Shown here: positions 20,570 to 33,480 of the stretch, in pieces
Position numbering within the stretch: position 1 is the first letter of the stretch
How the letters are laid out: every line of letters begins with the position of its first letter
Assembly (NCBI RefSeq): GCF_040954645.1
Contig: NC_092809.1
Span: 84,666,573 to 84,730,572 of the forward strand
Reading direction: 5' to 3'
Length of the DNA stretch: 64,000 bases
DNA from: Diabrotica undecimpunctata
Lineage: Eukaryota; Arthropoda; Insecta; Coleoptera; Chrysomelidae
Made by a program: the position numbers and the translations under genes
Notes under the pieces: generated by a model
Databases searched by the model: none
What the model saw: only the letters and a program-made list of their open reading frames with translations
What the model was told of the DNA's origin: nothing

Positions 20570-22151
20570 GATTATTAGAATTGTCAGATTGTATTTGACC
20601 ACTTGGATCTGATGTCCTATGTCTTTCCCTACTATGACTTCTACTCACATTTTCTTGCCTTGTAATATTTCGTTCCCTGTCTTCGCAGCTTCTATTCCTT
20701 CGAACACAATTTACCTGTCTGTTATAGTTAGGTCGCTCTGTATTTCTTCTATTGTTAAAATCTTGTCTATTATAATTAGTATTGTTATTAAAATTTTGTC
20801 TATTATAACTAGTATTGTTATTAAGATTCTGTCTATTTTGATTATTGTTATTATTATTAAAATTTTGTAAACTATCACCATACCTAGTATTATTGTTATA
20901 TGATTGTCTATATTGTTGATTATCATTTTTATTATATTGAAAGTTATTATTGCCTTTTCTATTGTTGTTATTATTACTTGTCATATTACCTCTTTGTATT
21001 CTTTGAATAAAATTAATAAAACTCTCTATTGTTTGAATATTTTGTACAGTTACTGTTTGCACAACATCAGCATCAAAATGTCTAGATACATTTAAGACTG
21101 TTTCATCCTCTCTAAGTGGTGGTTCTAAATATTTTGCAACTGTTATCAGTTTTAATGCATAATCTACCATATTTGATTTTAAATTGTGATTATACTTTCC
21201 AAAATATAGAATTTCTCTAAACTTGGCTTGCTCTAGTTCACCCCAATAATAATTTAAAAATTTATTTTCAAATGTTTGAAAATTATCTAAATCATTTTCA
21301 ATACTAGCAAACCAATTTGCTGCATTGTTATTTAATGTCATTCTAATATAATCTTTAATATCATTAATATTATTCACAAATCTTAATTTATGTTTTAAAC
21401 TATTTATGTATACTCTAGGATGCAAATTTTTTATATTACCAGAGAATTTAATCCCAGTCTCATTTGTTAAATTTAAGTAAGGTCTCCCTATGTCTCTCAT
21501 TTGTGAAATATCATCTATTCTCTGTTCCACATTTCTTATTTGATTACTATTTATTTGGATATTTTGTTGTATATCGTCTAATTTTTCTTCTGTGTTTCTC
21601 CTGTCTTCGTTAATTTTTACTTCTAAGTTACATTTCTGCAACTCTATTTTCTGTTCTATATCTATCTTATTATCTTGAATAATCCTCTTTACTTCTGTTT
21701 TCTCATTTTCTATCCTTTTCTTGTAGTCATTCCGTATATTTTTTATTTCATTTGCTACTTTTTTCTCTGCAGTTTCAAGTTTTTTATCCATTTGTTTTTC
21801 TATTTGTTTTACAAGTTTATTATTATTATCTTCTATTTTCTTTTCTAATTTTCTATAATTCTCTTCTAATTTCTGTTCCATTTCTTTCATGTCTTCTTTG
21901 ACTTCTTTTGAATTCTCTTCCAATTTTTTTATGTCTTCTTCGATTTCTTTTGAATTCTCTTCCATTGTCTTGTTCATCTGCATCATTAATGACATCAAAG
22001 CTGCCATATTGACATTTTCCTCTCTTTCTGGATTCATTTCTGCAGTATCTTGTGGAACTTGAACTAAACTCTCCTCTTGTATAGGTTGTGTTTCTACTTC
22101 CACATCTTCTTCATTCTTTTTGCTTCTTGTACCTTTCTTTCCTTGAGACAT
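20553..22151 (-). CDS. gag: Gypsy-3 Gag with long coiled coil and Asn-rich tail
   Basis: 532 residues, uninterrupted. After an acidic N-terminus, residues about 50-215 are almost entirely Glu/Lys/Asn heptad-like sequence, a predicted long coiled coil. The capsid core is at about 225-390 (FSGNIKNLHPRVYINSLKHK, then FENKFLNYYWGELEQAKFRE). The C-terminus repeats Asn-Arg-Gln-rich units (RQNFNNNTNYNRQ and similar) in place of a CCHC knuckle, then an Arg/Ser-rich segment. The ATG follows the primer site by about 120 bases. A homologous capsid block (FLNYFWGKIQQLE) occurs in the inverted gag piece of gypsy-4. Confidence 0.85.
   Translation of the reverse strand: MSQGKKGTRSKKNEEDVEVETQPIQEESLVQVPQDTAEMNPEREENVNMAALMSLMMQMNKTMEENSKEIEEDIKKLEENSKEVKEDMKEMEQKLEENYRKLEKKIEDNNNKLVKQIEKQMDKKLETAEKKVANEIKNIRNDYKKRIENEKTEVKRIIQDNKIDIEQKIELQKCNLEVKINEDRRNTEEKLDDIQQNIQINSNQIRNVEQRIDDISQMRDIGRPYLNLTNETGIKFSGNIKNLHPRVYINSLKHKLRFVNNINDIKDYIRMTLNNNAANWFASIENDLDNFQTFENKFLNYYWGELEQAKFREILYFGKYNHNLKSNMVDYALKLITVAKYLEPPLREDETVLNVSRHFDADVVQTVTVQNIQTIESFINFIQRIQRGNMTSNNNNNRKGNNNFQYNKNDNQQYRQSYNNNTRYGDSLQNFNNNNNNQNRQNLNNNTSYNRQNFNNNTNYNRQDFNNRRNTERPNYNRQVNCVRRNRSCEDRERNITRQENVSRSHSRERHRTSDPSGQIQSDNSNNQNFVQ
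20562..20568 (-). promoter_or_regulatory. Predicted -1 frameshift heptamer A AAT TTT in gypsy-3
   Basis: On the minus strand the last gag codons are CAA AAT TTT GTT CAG TAA, placing A AAT TTT in X XXY YYZ phase 6 bases before the stop. A -1 slip enters the open protease-RT frame. This is the same heptamer and phase as at 4412-4418 in an unrelated gypsy family. Confidence 0.65.
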
Positions 22152-22274
22152 TTTGAGACTTTACTTGTTCAAATATAATTAAAAATAAAATCTATATTTT
22201 TTTCTTTCTAATGAAAATTAATTTAATTATATGAGAGCACTTATCTTCCCAAACTAATTCTTTTAAATAGAGAG

Positions 22275-22291
22275 CCCCGCGGTGGGCGCCA
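22275..22291 (-). other. Primer-binding site of gypsy-3
   Basis: TGGCGCCCACCGCGGGG on the minus strand, three bases inside the 5' LTR. The same site follows the plus-strand LTRs at 25248 and about 27095. Confidence 0.75.
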
Positions 22292-22294
22292 AAT

Positions 22295-23824
22295 TGTTAT
22301 GATGTATTGTTTGTGAATGATAAGCAATGAGTATTTTTTAATAATATAGGGTTTTTATCGCGGTTCTCAAGGAATTAGTTTGTAAGTACTTTTTTTAAAT
22401 TATCTTTATTATATCTATTATGAAACACATATATATCTAACCTAGCCAATGTAAATTTAAAATAAACTATCTTTAAATTGAAATTCTTATGAAACTAATT
22501 AAATTCTATAGACAATGTAAAATTTAAACAAACTATCTTCAAAATTGAAATTGTTATGACACTAACTAAATTATATTAACAAAATTTTGTACCTTTCTGT
22601 CACTGAATGCCTAAATGAACTGTTTTCCACTATATAGATTCTAATCACCACTCAATGTCTTCGTGCTTCGGTTATCCTTGTTTTTGTGAAATTACTTTTT
22701 CCAATTATCAGCTTCCACCAATTTAAGATATTTTTCTTCACAGCATTTATAAACCACCAAGCAAACCAGCAAACAGCATTTATTTTTATTCTTCTTTTCA
22801 ATATATCAATATCCAATCACCAAAAATATTATTTAATTTTAATATTCAATTAATACTTCTTCCATTATCATTTATACATAACATAATTTTTAATCTTCAA
22901 TAATATTTTCTTTATACTGTTTCTTAATCTTGATTTAACTCACTATATTGAACAATAGCAACCACCAATTTAAAATATATTTCTTCTTAAGCATTTATAA
23001 ACCACCAAGCAAACCAGCAAACAGCATTTATATTTATTCTTCTTTTCGATATACCAATATCCAATCACCATTTATACATAACATAATTTTTAATCTTCAA
23101 TAATATTTTCTTTATACTGTTTCTTAATCTTCATTTAACTCACTATATTGAACAATTGGACCTTCTGACTATCTTGAACTGTAACTGATTGACTGACTCT
23201 AACTAACTTTCATACTAAAACTGGCCATCTTGAATCCAAATCACCGAGTATTTATACCTTTTCAATCTTCCAGAACCATCTGGTAAGAAATCCTATTCGA
23301 TTTTGTTCTATTTCCTCTATATGGATGTTCTGGAAAAAGTATATGTTCGATCCACAGACATAACCATTATTCGAGAATGTTCTACCGTAAACAAAAAGGT
23401 CAATTTCTGTATTCTGGAGAATTCTTTAATTTTCTATTGATAATTTTGTTGACATTTAGGCTTTTCAGATCAGAATATACACTTAAATCAGTAACTAACA
23501 CTCTAATTTAATAAACTACACATTTTAAACAACATATCATTATAACCCCACTTTATATTCGTAATTATTACTTAAACGTCACTTTAAAGAGTATTTTTGG
23601 TTGCCTAGTCACATGGCTCACTTAAATATATCTACAACATTATAATTACTAAAATAAAACTTTTTTTACACTTATTACATGCTAATTTCTTAAAAATGCC
23701 CTCACATAAATAATTTTTACTAAATTCTCTAGTATATAACTTCTTAAAATAACCAAATACTTTTTATATCTAATATTATCTAGTATATAATTTATAAATT
23801 ATTTTCTTTAAACACCAATCATCT

Positions 23825-23826
<2 letters not shown>
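22295..23826 (-). repeat. 5' LTR of gypsy-3
   Basis: About 1.53 kb. On the plus strand it starts TGTTATGATG and ends ATCATCTCA, which corresponds to TG...CA ends on the coding strand. It contains an internal duplication of about 180 bases: the segment around 22730-22925 recurs around 22965-23135. Confidence 0.85.

Positions 23827-23886
<60 letters not shown>
23827..23886. repeat. (TA)n between two inverted gypsy-3 LTRs
   Basis: About 60 bp of TA repeat separating the minus-strand LTR at 22295-23826 from the plus-strand LTR at 23887-25243. It is the centre of a large inverted repeat. Confidence 0.9.
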
Positions 23887-23888
<2 letters not shown>

Positions 23889-25243
23889 ATATGATTGGTG
23901 TTTATAGAAAATAATTTATAAATTATATACTAGATAATATTAGGTATTAAAAGTATTTGGTTATTTTAATAAGTTATATACTAGAGAATTTTATAAAAAT
24001 ATATTTATGTGAGGGCATTTTTAAGAAATTAGCATATAATAATTGTAAAAAGTTGTATTTTAATGTTGTAAATATATTTAAGTGAGCCATGTGCATAGGC
24101 AACCAACTATACAGTAAGCGACAGACAGAAATTATTAATTTTTACGAATATAAGTGGGGTTATAGTTGTTTAAAATATGTAGTTTATTAAATTAGAATGT
24201 TAAGTTACTAATTTAAGTGTATATTCTGATCTGAAAAGCCTAAATGTCAACAAAATTATCAATAGAAAATTAACGAATTCTCCAGAATGCAGAATTTGAC
24301 CTTTGTTTACGGTCGAACATTCGGGAATAATGGTTATGTCTGTGGATCGAACATATACTGTTTCCAGAAAATTCAGACATGTGTTTAATGGAATAAATCG
24401 AACATGATTTCTTACCAGATGGTTCTGGAAGATTGAAAAGATATAAATACCCGTGATTTGGATTCAAGATGGCAGTTTTAGAAAGTCCATTCAGTTAGTC
24501 AATCAGTTATGAGTTAGTTACTATGATGGCCAGGTTTTAGTATGAAAATTAGTTAGAGGCAGTCAATCAGTTACAATTGTTCAATATAGTGAGTTAAATC
24601 AAGATTAAGAAACAGTATAAAGAAAATATTATTGAAGATTAAAAATTATGTTATGTATAAATGATGATAATGGAAGAAGTATTAATTGAATATTAAAATT
24701 AAATAATATTTTTGGTGATTGGATATTGATATATTGAAAAGAAGAATAAAAATAAATGCTGTTTGCTGGTTTGCTTGGTGGTTTATAAATGCTGTGAAGA
24801 AAAATATCTTAAATTGGTGGAAGCTGATAATTGGAAAAAGTAATTTTACAAAAACAAGGATAACCGAAGCTGAGAAGAAGACATTTGAGTGGTGATTATA
24901 ATCTATATAGTGGAAAACAGTTCATTTAGGCATTCAGTGACAGAAAGGTACAAAATTTTGTTAATATAATTTAGTTAGTGTCATAACAATTTCAATTTTG
25001 AAGATAGTTTGTTTAAATTTTACATTGTCTATAGAATTTAATTAGTTTCATAAGAATTTCAATTTAAAGATAGTTTATTTTAAATTTACATTGGCTAGGT
25101 TAGATATATATGTGTTTCATAATAGATATAATAAAGATAATTTAAAAAAGTACTTACAAACTAATTCTTTGAGAACCGCGATAAAAACCCTATATTATTA
25201 AAAAATACTCATTGCTCATCATTCACAAACAATACATCATACA
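23887..25243 (+). repeat. Gypsy-3 LTR, plus orientation, copy 1
   Basis: 1357 bp, from TGATATGATTGGTG to CATCATACA. It is nearly identical to 25735-27090 (offset 1847-1848) and is the reverse complement of the LTRs at 17410-18764 and 22295-23826. Confidence 0.88.
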
Positions 25244-25494
25244 ATTTTGGCGCCCACCGCGGGGCTCTCTATTTAAAAGAATTAGTTTGGGAAGATAAGT
25301 GCTCTCATATAATTAAATTAATTATCATTAGAAAGAAAAAATTATAGATTTTATTTTTAATTATATTTGAACAAGTAAAGTCTCAAAATACTTCAAGGAA
25401 AGAAAGGTACAAGAAACAAAAAGAATGAAGAAGATGTTGAAGTAGAAACACAACCTGTACAAGAGGAGATTTTAGTTCAAGCTCCACAAGATAC

Positions 25495-25497
<3 letters not shown>
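25244..25497 (+). pseudogene. Gypsy-3 leader and gag stub, copy 1
   Basis: Primer site (25248-25264), leader, and the first about 36 codons of gag ending at PQDTA, where a (TA)n array begins. The start codon is lost: ATACTT stands where copy 2 has ATGTTT. Confidence 0.8.

Positions 25498-25569
<72 letters not shown>
25498..25569. repeat. (TA)n after gag stub copy 1
   Basis: Pure TA array starting exactly after the gag ACTGCA, the same break point as in copy 2. Confidence 0.93.
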
Positions 25570-25573
<4 letters not shown>

Positions 25574-25642
25574 ATGATGTGTTTTTTGTTTGAATGATGA
25601 GCAATGAGTATTTTAATAATATAGGGTTTTTATCGCGGTTCT

Positions 25643-25646
<4 letters not shown>
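25570..25646 (-). repeat. 77-bp gypsy-3 LTR end in minus orientation
   Basis: Matches the first 75 or so bases of 27415-28853 (TGTTATGATGTGTTTTTTG, ending at CGGTTCTCAA) and then drops into another TA array. Confidence 0.85.

Positions 25647-25734
<88 letters not shown>
25647..25734. repeat. (TA)n joining the two tandem units
   Basis: About 88 bp of TA repeat at the junction of the two 1.85-kb units. Confidence 0.93.
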
Positions 25735-25736
<2 letters not shown>

Positions 25737-27090
25737 ATATGATTGGTGTTTATAGAAAATAATTTATAAATTATATACTAGATAATATTAGGTATTAAAA
25801 GTATTTGGTTATTTTAATAAGTTATATACTAGAGAATTTTATAAAAATATATTTATGTGAGGGCATTTTTAAGAAATTAGCATATAATAATTGTAAAAAG
25901 TTGTATTTTAATGTTGTAAATATATTTAAGTGAGCCATGTGCATAGGCAACCAACTATACAGTAAGCGACAGACAGAAATTATTAATTTTTACGAATATA
26001 AGTGGGGTTATAGTTGTTTAAAATATGTAGTTTATTAAATTAGAATGTTAAGTTACTAATTTAAGTGTATATTCTGATCTGAAAAGCCTAAATGTCAACA
26101 AAATTATCAATAGAAAATTAACGAATTCTCCAGAATGCAGAATTTGACCTTTGTTTACGGTCGAACATTCGGGAATAATGGTTATGTCTGTGGATCGAAC
26201 ATATACTGTTTCCAGAAAATTCAGACATGTGTTTAATGGAATAAATCGAACATGATTTCTTACCAGATGGTTCTGGAAGATTGAAAAGATATAAATACCC
26301 GTGATTTGGATTCAAGATGGCAGTTTTAGAAAGTCCATTCAGTTAGTCAATCAGTTATGAGTTAGTTACTATGATGGCCAGTTTTAGTATGAAAATTAGT
26401 TAGAGGCAGTCAATCAGTTACAATTGTTCAATATAGTGAGTTAAATCAAGATTAAGAAACAGTATAAAGAAAATATTATTGAAGATTAAAAATTATGTTA
26501 TGTATAAATGATGATAATGGAAGAAGTATAAATTGAATATTAAAATTAAATAATATTTTTGGTGATTGGATATTGATATATTGAAAAGAAGAATAAAAAT
26601 AAATGCTGTTTGCTGGTTTGCTTGGTGGTTTATAAATGCTGTGAAGAAAAATATCTTAAATTGGTGGAAGCTGATAATTGGAAAAAGTAATTTTACAAAA
26701 ACAAGGATAACCGAAGCTGAGAAGAAGACATTTGAGTGGTGATTATAATCTATATAGTGGAAAACAGTTCATTTAGGCATTCAGTGACAGAAAGGTACAA
26801 AATTTTGTTAATATAATTTAGTTAGTGTCATAACAATTTCAATTTTGAAGATAGTTTGTTTAAATTTTACATTGTCTATAGAATTTAATTAGTTTCATAA
26901 GAATTTCAATTTAAAGATAGTTTATTTTAAATTTACATTGGCTAGGTTAGATATATATGTGTTTCATAATAGATATAATAAAGATAATTTAAAAAAGTAC
27001 TTACAAACTAATTCTTTGAGAACCGCGATAAAAACCCTATATTATTAAAAAATACTCATTGCTCATCATTCACAAACAATACATCATACA
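25735..27090 (+). repeat. Gypsy-3 LTR, plus orientation, copy 2
   Basis: Differs from copy 1 by very few bases: one fewer G near 26380, A for T near 26530. This implies a very recent duplication or an assembly artefact. Confidence 0.88.
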
Positions 27091-27341
27091 ATTTTGGCGC
27101 CCACCGCGGGGCTCTCTATTTAAAAGAATTAGTTTGGGAAGATAAGTGCTCTCATATAATTAAATTAATTATCATTAGAAAGAAAAAATTATAGATTTTA
27201 TTTTTAATTATATTTGAACAAGTAAAGTCTCAAAATGTTTCAAGGAAAGAAAGGTACAAGAAACAAAAAGAATGAAGAAGATGTTGAAGTAGAAACACAA
27301 CCTGTACAAGAGGAGATTTTAGTTCAAGCTCCACAAGATAC

Positions 27342-27344
<3 letters not shown>
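27091..27344 (+). pseudogene. Gypsy-3 leader and gag stub, copy 2
   Basis: Primer site, leader, and gag starting with ATG at 27235 (MFQGKKGTRNKKNEED) and running 37 codons to PQDTA before a TA array. It aligns with the N-terminus of the full gag at 22151 (MSQGKKGTRSKKNEED). Confidence 0.82.

Positions 27345-27414
<70 letters not shown>
27345..27414. repeat. (TA)n after gag stub copy 2
   Basis: Pure TA array replacing the remainder of gag and all of pol between this stub and the opposed LTR. Confidence 0.93.
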
Positions 27415-28974
<1,560 letters not shown>

Positions 28975-30399
28975 CCGCTATCGTTTTAAGCTCTTTTCAC
29001 GTTGCAGTAATTTAGCATCACCAAGAAATGCTATCATTTTCTATTTATAAGTCGTGTATGTTCGTTTAGTGCACCTTTGTAGGCTTCGCACCGTTGTCGA
29101 TTTTTTAATAATCTGATTTTTTTATAAATTAAATTTTTTTACATCAAACCATCATTTTAACGTTGGGAGGTAAAATTACTGTATTTGGTATCATTTTAAA
29201 GCCAATAGATGTTGCCAGTGTTAATACTTAAATAATATTTGAAAACATAAAAATATCGATCGGTTTGGGTTCAAGCTCAATTGAAACATGAACATTGAAA
29301 CTACCTGCCAGCCGGCTGGGGTCAACCAACAAGTTTTTTTATATCAATGTTCAGTTGTTATTCAATTTAGATATTTTTTTCCCAGAGAGTTGTGTAGGGG
29401 AATATTTTACATATTTGAATTTCCAAGCTGTTTAATCGATGCTATCAGTGAATAGTTTAAGATAAATATTAGATTTTTATGGGATTAGGTCAAAAATATT
29501 GGTTGTGATTGGGATTAGAATCACATTTTTAATTATTTAATGTTTAACATTCTGATTTCCATTCAGGAAATGGTTCTCAAAAAACGTTTTTTGTACAAAA
29601 TGTGTATACACATTTTTACATAATTTGTACAATAAACAAGGTTAAATATTGGAAATCGTATCGTTAAATATTAGTTAATTAAAAATGTAATTTTCATCTC
29701 AATATCGACCATTAATTGTGGCTTAATCACATAAAAAAATAATATTTGACTTTGACCATGCCATAAGAAAGTAGTTCACGAACCTCGCTAAATAGTTTAA
29801 CAAAATCTTATACAGAAATTTAAATTCTAAATAGTATGAGGGGTAGCCGACAAAAAATTCGTAAAGATGTACAGTTGATTTTGCTTTGTTTTTTTAAACA
29901 ATCATAAATGGCAAAAAAATTTTTGCTTATAAAACGTTTTGTATACATTCTAAAGAAAAATAATTTAAATAAAAGTTGTAGACCATAAAAAGTTTTCTAT
30001 GTAGAGAAATACCAAATTTAAATACATAAATAATTGAGATAATTCCAAAAAACCATAAACTCTAAGATATTGTGTTTGTAGTAATTTATAAATGTTAATA
30101 ACTTTGTTTTTTGACTAACGACAGGTAATATAGCTACTTGAAATCATGGCAATTAATGAGTTATTAAAGTGTACTAAATATCAAGCAGATCAAAAAATAT
30201 TTTACAATTTATTCAATTTGTTAATCACAGAAAGCGATTATTTAAACAACTGTACTTGTCCAAACTCGTATGACTCTACAAGTATTTTGTAACTTGCAAT
30301 CGATTCTTTGCGCTTTCAGTTTTAGGGTATATTAAAAAAACTTTTAACATATTATTAAATTTTTTTACTTTTTCGTTTTTAGACCACTTAACGTTTTTT

Positions 30400-30790
30400 T
30401 AGTTTCTTTGACAAGTGAGGATTCGGTTATTTCTTCATATGGGCTATGAACAATTGTGTAGTCAAGTCAACACTATTATAGAAGTTACCCATACTTTTTC
30501 AGTAGTCATGCAGACGGTTCATCTTAATTGTTCCCATGTGGATCATAAGCCCGAGAAAAGTCTTAAATTCTGTTTGTGTTGTCTCTTTCCAAAACGCAAT
30601 CCTCGATTTTTCTGAACGACTTTGTGCAAGTATTTCGTCAGAGTCACTTCCACAATTCATTTAATCTACATCGTCCTCGCCAGATGCTTCTAACAATGAT
30701 TGTAATTCAGCAGTGGTCAATCTACGTTTATCTTCACATCTAGCTTTTTTAGATGTCGAAGGCATATTATTTACATCCATTTCTTTATAA
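30400..30790 (-). pseudogene. PiggyBac transposase N-terminal fragment, left arm
   Basis: On the minus strand: MDVNNMPSTSKKARCEDK, an acidic EASGEDDVD stretch, then a stop and a block with FKTFLGLMIHMGTIKMNR, the conserved N-terminal helix region of PGBD4-like piggyBac transposases. It decays after about 120 residues and lacks the catalytic core. Confidence 0.7.
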
Positions 30791-31059
30791 ATACTATAAC
30801 TCACTTTTATGGAGGTAATTAACAATAAAAACGTTCTACTGGAAACTATCAACTTACGACTTCCAATACTTTAAGGTCACTTGAGGCACAATACGTTTTT
30901 ACTCAATAATAGTTCCTGTATAAGTAAAATTGTTTTTTAATGTACTTCATTAAAGCACACTAGATATATTTCAGTTTTGCAGTCACATTCTTCAGAGTAT
31001 GTTTTAACTTTTTTAACTTTTCTATCGGCCTTTCTACTAGTCAGGTTTCTTCTTAAAAC

Positions 31060-31380
31060 TTTGTAACATCTTGTACACTTTCTTCTCTTTGTATTATCTA
31101 CATCGCTTTGCCTTAAATGGTATTTTTGGGTGTAACTGGTCGTGAGGGTTACAACATTTCTTTATTTGTAAATGCCTTCGCGAACTCCAGTCTGAACTCA
31201 AGGATAGGTTGACGCTTTTTTTACGTTTTCTATTATTTGCCAACTAAGCATTGATTACTGCGGTATTAAATATTAATCCCATTGCCACTTTCCGGTACCA
31301 CTTCAGCATTTTGCAGGCTTTGGTAAGAAGCCACTTGATCACTAAAATCAACACTCTTTTTCACCAAGTTATAATCGAGA
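31060..31380 (-). pseudogene. PiggyBac transposase C-terminal fragment, left arm
   Basis: Minus strand: a frame-broken VDFSDQVASY block (the last catalytic Asp region, normally GGVDxxDQ), then KWYRKVAMGLIFNTAVINA, the typical piggyBac C-terminal segment, followed by a Lys-rich stretch. It lies upstream of the N-terminal fragment, the reverse of the normal order. Confidence 0.7.
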
Positions 31381-31779
31381 ATAGTTTGTGGTTTTAGTAC
31401 TTGTGTATAATTTTTCTTTTCATTTGATTAAACCAAGATACAACTATTATGTTTAAATATTGTAAGGATTAAAACTGGTCTTTTGTCGACCCATTTTATC
31501 ACTCGTAAAATCAATAATGGGGTTAAGTTTCATCGTGAGTAGCTGGTTGCAACTTTTTTAATCGAGATTTTGGTTTTACATGTTTTTATAGTAAAACATC
31601 TGCACATGAATAATTCGTTGCTTGAACAATGATTTCAATTCATCGACCAATATTCTAAAATAAGGTGTTATTACGTCGTCCGGAATATTATAAACTGGTT
31701 CTATTTCATAAAGCATTGGAAATATGGTTTACACTCTATATTATTATCTCCGTTAAATCCTATCATTTTACTCTCCATA

Positions 31780-32470
31780 TGTGATGATTAGACCTATAGC
31801 ACCGGAGATACGCAACTAAGGCTCTTTTGACATAACATATATAGGAGCAAAGATATATACCTAAGGTTGTTTTGACGTGTTGATGTATTTGATTTCTACG
31901 TCGTAGTATTCTATTGGTTAAATGTTACCATTTGAGGTACTGTACGTCACAATTGGACTAATAGGATCGAAGATACATAACTAAGGTCCTTTTGCCAGGC
32001 TACTCTATTTAATTTTTGTATCTCATTGTATTCTATTAGTTTAATTCTATCATTTGAGATACGAAACGTCACGATTGGACTAATGGGACCGCAGATACAT
32101 AACTAAGGCTCTTTTGACAAGCTGATGTATTTTATTTTTCTATCTTATTGTATTCGATTGGTTAAATCCTATCATTTGAGGTACTGTACGTCACGATTGG
32201 GCTACTAAAAACGAAGATACGTAACTAAGGCCCTTTTAACGTTTTGCTGTATTTGATTTTTATCTCATTGTATTCTATTAGTTAAATTCTATCATTTGAG
32301 GTATCGTACGTCACGATTGGACTAATAGGATCGAAGATACATAACTAAGGCCATTTTGACATGCTACTCCATTTAATTTTTATACCTCATTGTATTTTAT
32401 TTGTTAAATCCTTTCATTTGAGGTACTGCACGTCATGATTGGACTAATAGAACTAAAGCACTTTTGACAT
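31780..32470. repeat. 121-bp tandem repeat at the centre of the palindrome
   Basis: About 5.5 diverged units with starts near 31860, 31980, 32102, 32223 and 32343. Each unit contains ATACATAACTAAGG, then CTCATTGTATTCTATT, CATTTGAGGTACTGTACGTCA and GATTGGACTAATAGG-like blocks. The period is 120-122 bp, and the last unit is about 109 bp. Confidence 0.85.
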
Positions 32471-32514
32471 TGTTCTGCATTTGATTTTTCTATCCCATTG
32501 TATTCTTTATATTA

Positions 32515-32942
32515 ACTTGGTGAAAAAGAGTGTTGATTTTAGTGATCAAGTGGCTTCTTACCAAAGCCCAATACGCAAAATTCTGAAGTGGTACCGAAAA
32601 GTGGCAGTGGAATTAATATTTAATACCGCATTTAATACCGCAGTAGTCAATGCTTAGTTGCTAAATAATAGAAAACGTAAAAAAAGCGACAACCTATCCT
32701 TGAGTTTAGACTGGAGTTAGCGAAGGCATTTGCAATTAAAGAAATGTTGTAACCCTCTACACCAGTTACACCCAAAAATACCATCTCAGGCAAAGCGATG
32801 TAGATAATACAAGGAGAAGAAAGTGTACAAGATGTTACAGAATTTTAAGAAGAAGCATGACTAGTAGAAAGTTAAAGCATACTCTGAAGAATGTGATGGC
32901 AATACTGCAATATGTCTAGTGTGCTTCAATGAAGCACATTAA
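32515..32942 (+). pseudogene. PiggyBac transposase C-terminal fragment, right arm
   Basis: Mirror copy of the left-arm fragment. After the KWYRKVAVELIFNTA-like block it continues into a Cys-rich end; frame changes give RKCTRCY and then CLVCFNEAH, fitting the cysteine-rich zinc domain that ends piggyBac transposases. Confidence 0.7.
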
Positions 32943-33097
32943 AAAATAATTTTACTTATACAGGAACTATTATTGCGTAAAAACGTATTGTGCCTCAAGT
33001 GGCCTATAGTATTGGAAGTCGTAAGTTGATAGTTTCTAGTAGAACGTTTTTATTGTTAATTACCTCCGTAAAAGTGAGTTATAGTATTTATAAAAAT

Positions 33098-33480
33098 ATG
33101 GATGTAAATAATATGCCTTCGACATCTAAAAAAGCTAGATGTGAACATAAACGTAGATTGACCACTGCTGAATTACAATCATTGTTAGAAGCATCTGGCG
33201 AGGACGATGTAGATTAAGTGAATGGTGAAAGTGACTCTGATTGACTCTGACGAAATATTTGCACAAAGTCGTTCAGAAAAATCGAGGATTGCGTTTTCAA
33301 AAGAGACAACACAAACAGAATTTAAGACTTTTCTCGGACTTATGTTCCATATGGGGACAATTAAGATGAACCGTCTGAATGACTACTGAAAAAGTATGGG
33401 TAACTTCTCTAATAGTGTTGACTTGACTAGATAATTGCTCATAGCCCATATTAAGAAATAAGTGAATAGACAATCCTCAC
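33098..33480 (+). pseudogene. PiggyBac transposase N-terminal fragment, right arm
   Basis: MDVNNMPSTSKKARCEHK, RRLTTAELQSLLEASGEDD and a stop at 33215, then FKTFLGLMFHMGTIKMNR in the continued reading. It nearly duplicates the left-arm fragment in inverted orientation. Confidence 0.7.

Larger units (their letters stand above)
17410..23826 (-). mobile_element. Gypsy-3, internally deleted element with long LTRs
   Basis: Minus-strand element with LTRs at 22295-23826 (5') and 17410-18764 (3'), a primer site at 22275-22291, an intact gag and a pol that ends just after the RT YIDD motif. The rest of RT, RNase H and integrase are missing, so the copy depends on others for mobility. The 3' LTR lacks its outermost bases, lost to the adjacent (TA)n. 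Both outer edges touch simple repeats. Solo and inverted LTRs of the same family follow to 28853. Confidence 0.88.

Noticed and set aside
20619..21095. Ile/Ser-rich plus-strand frames opposite the gypsy-3 gag
   Set aside because: Antisense shadows of the Asn-rich Gag tail.
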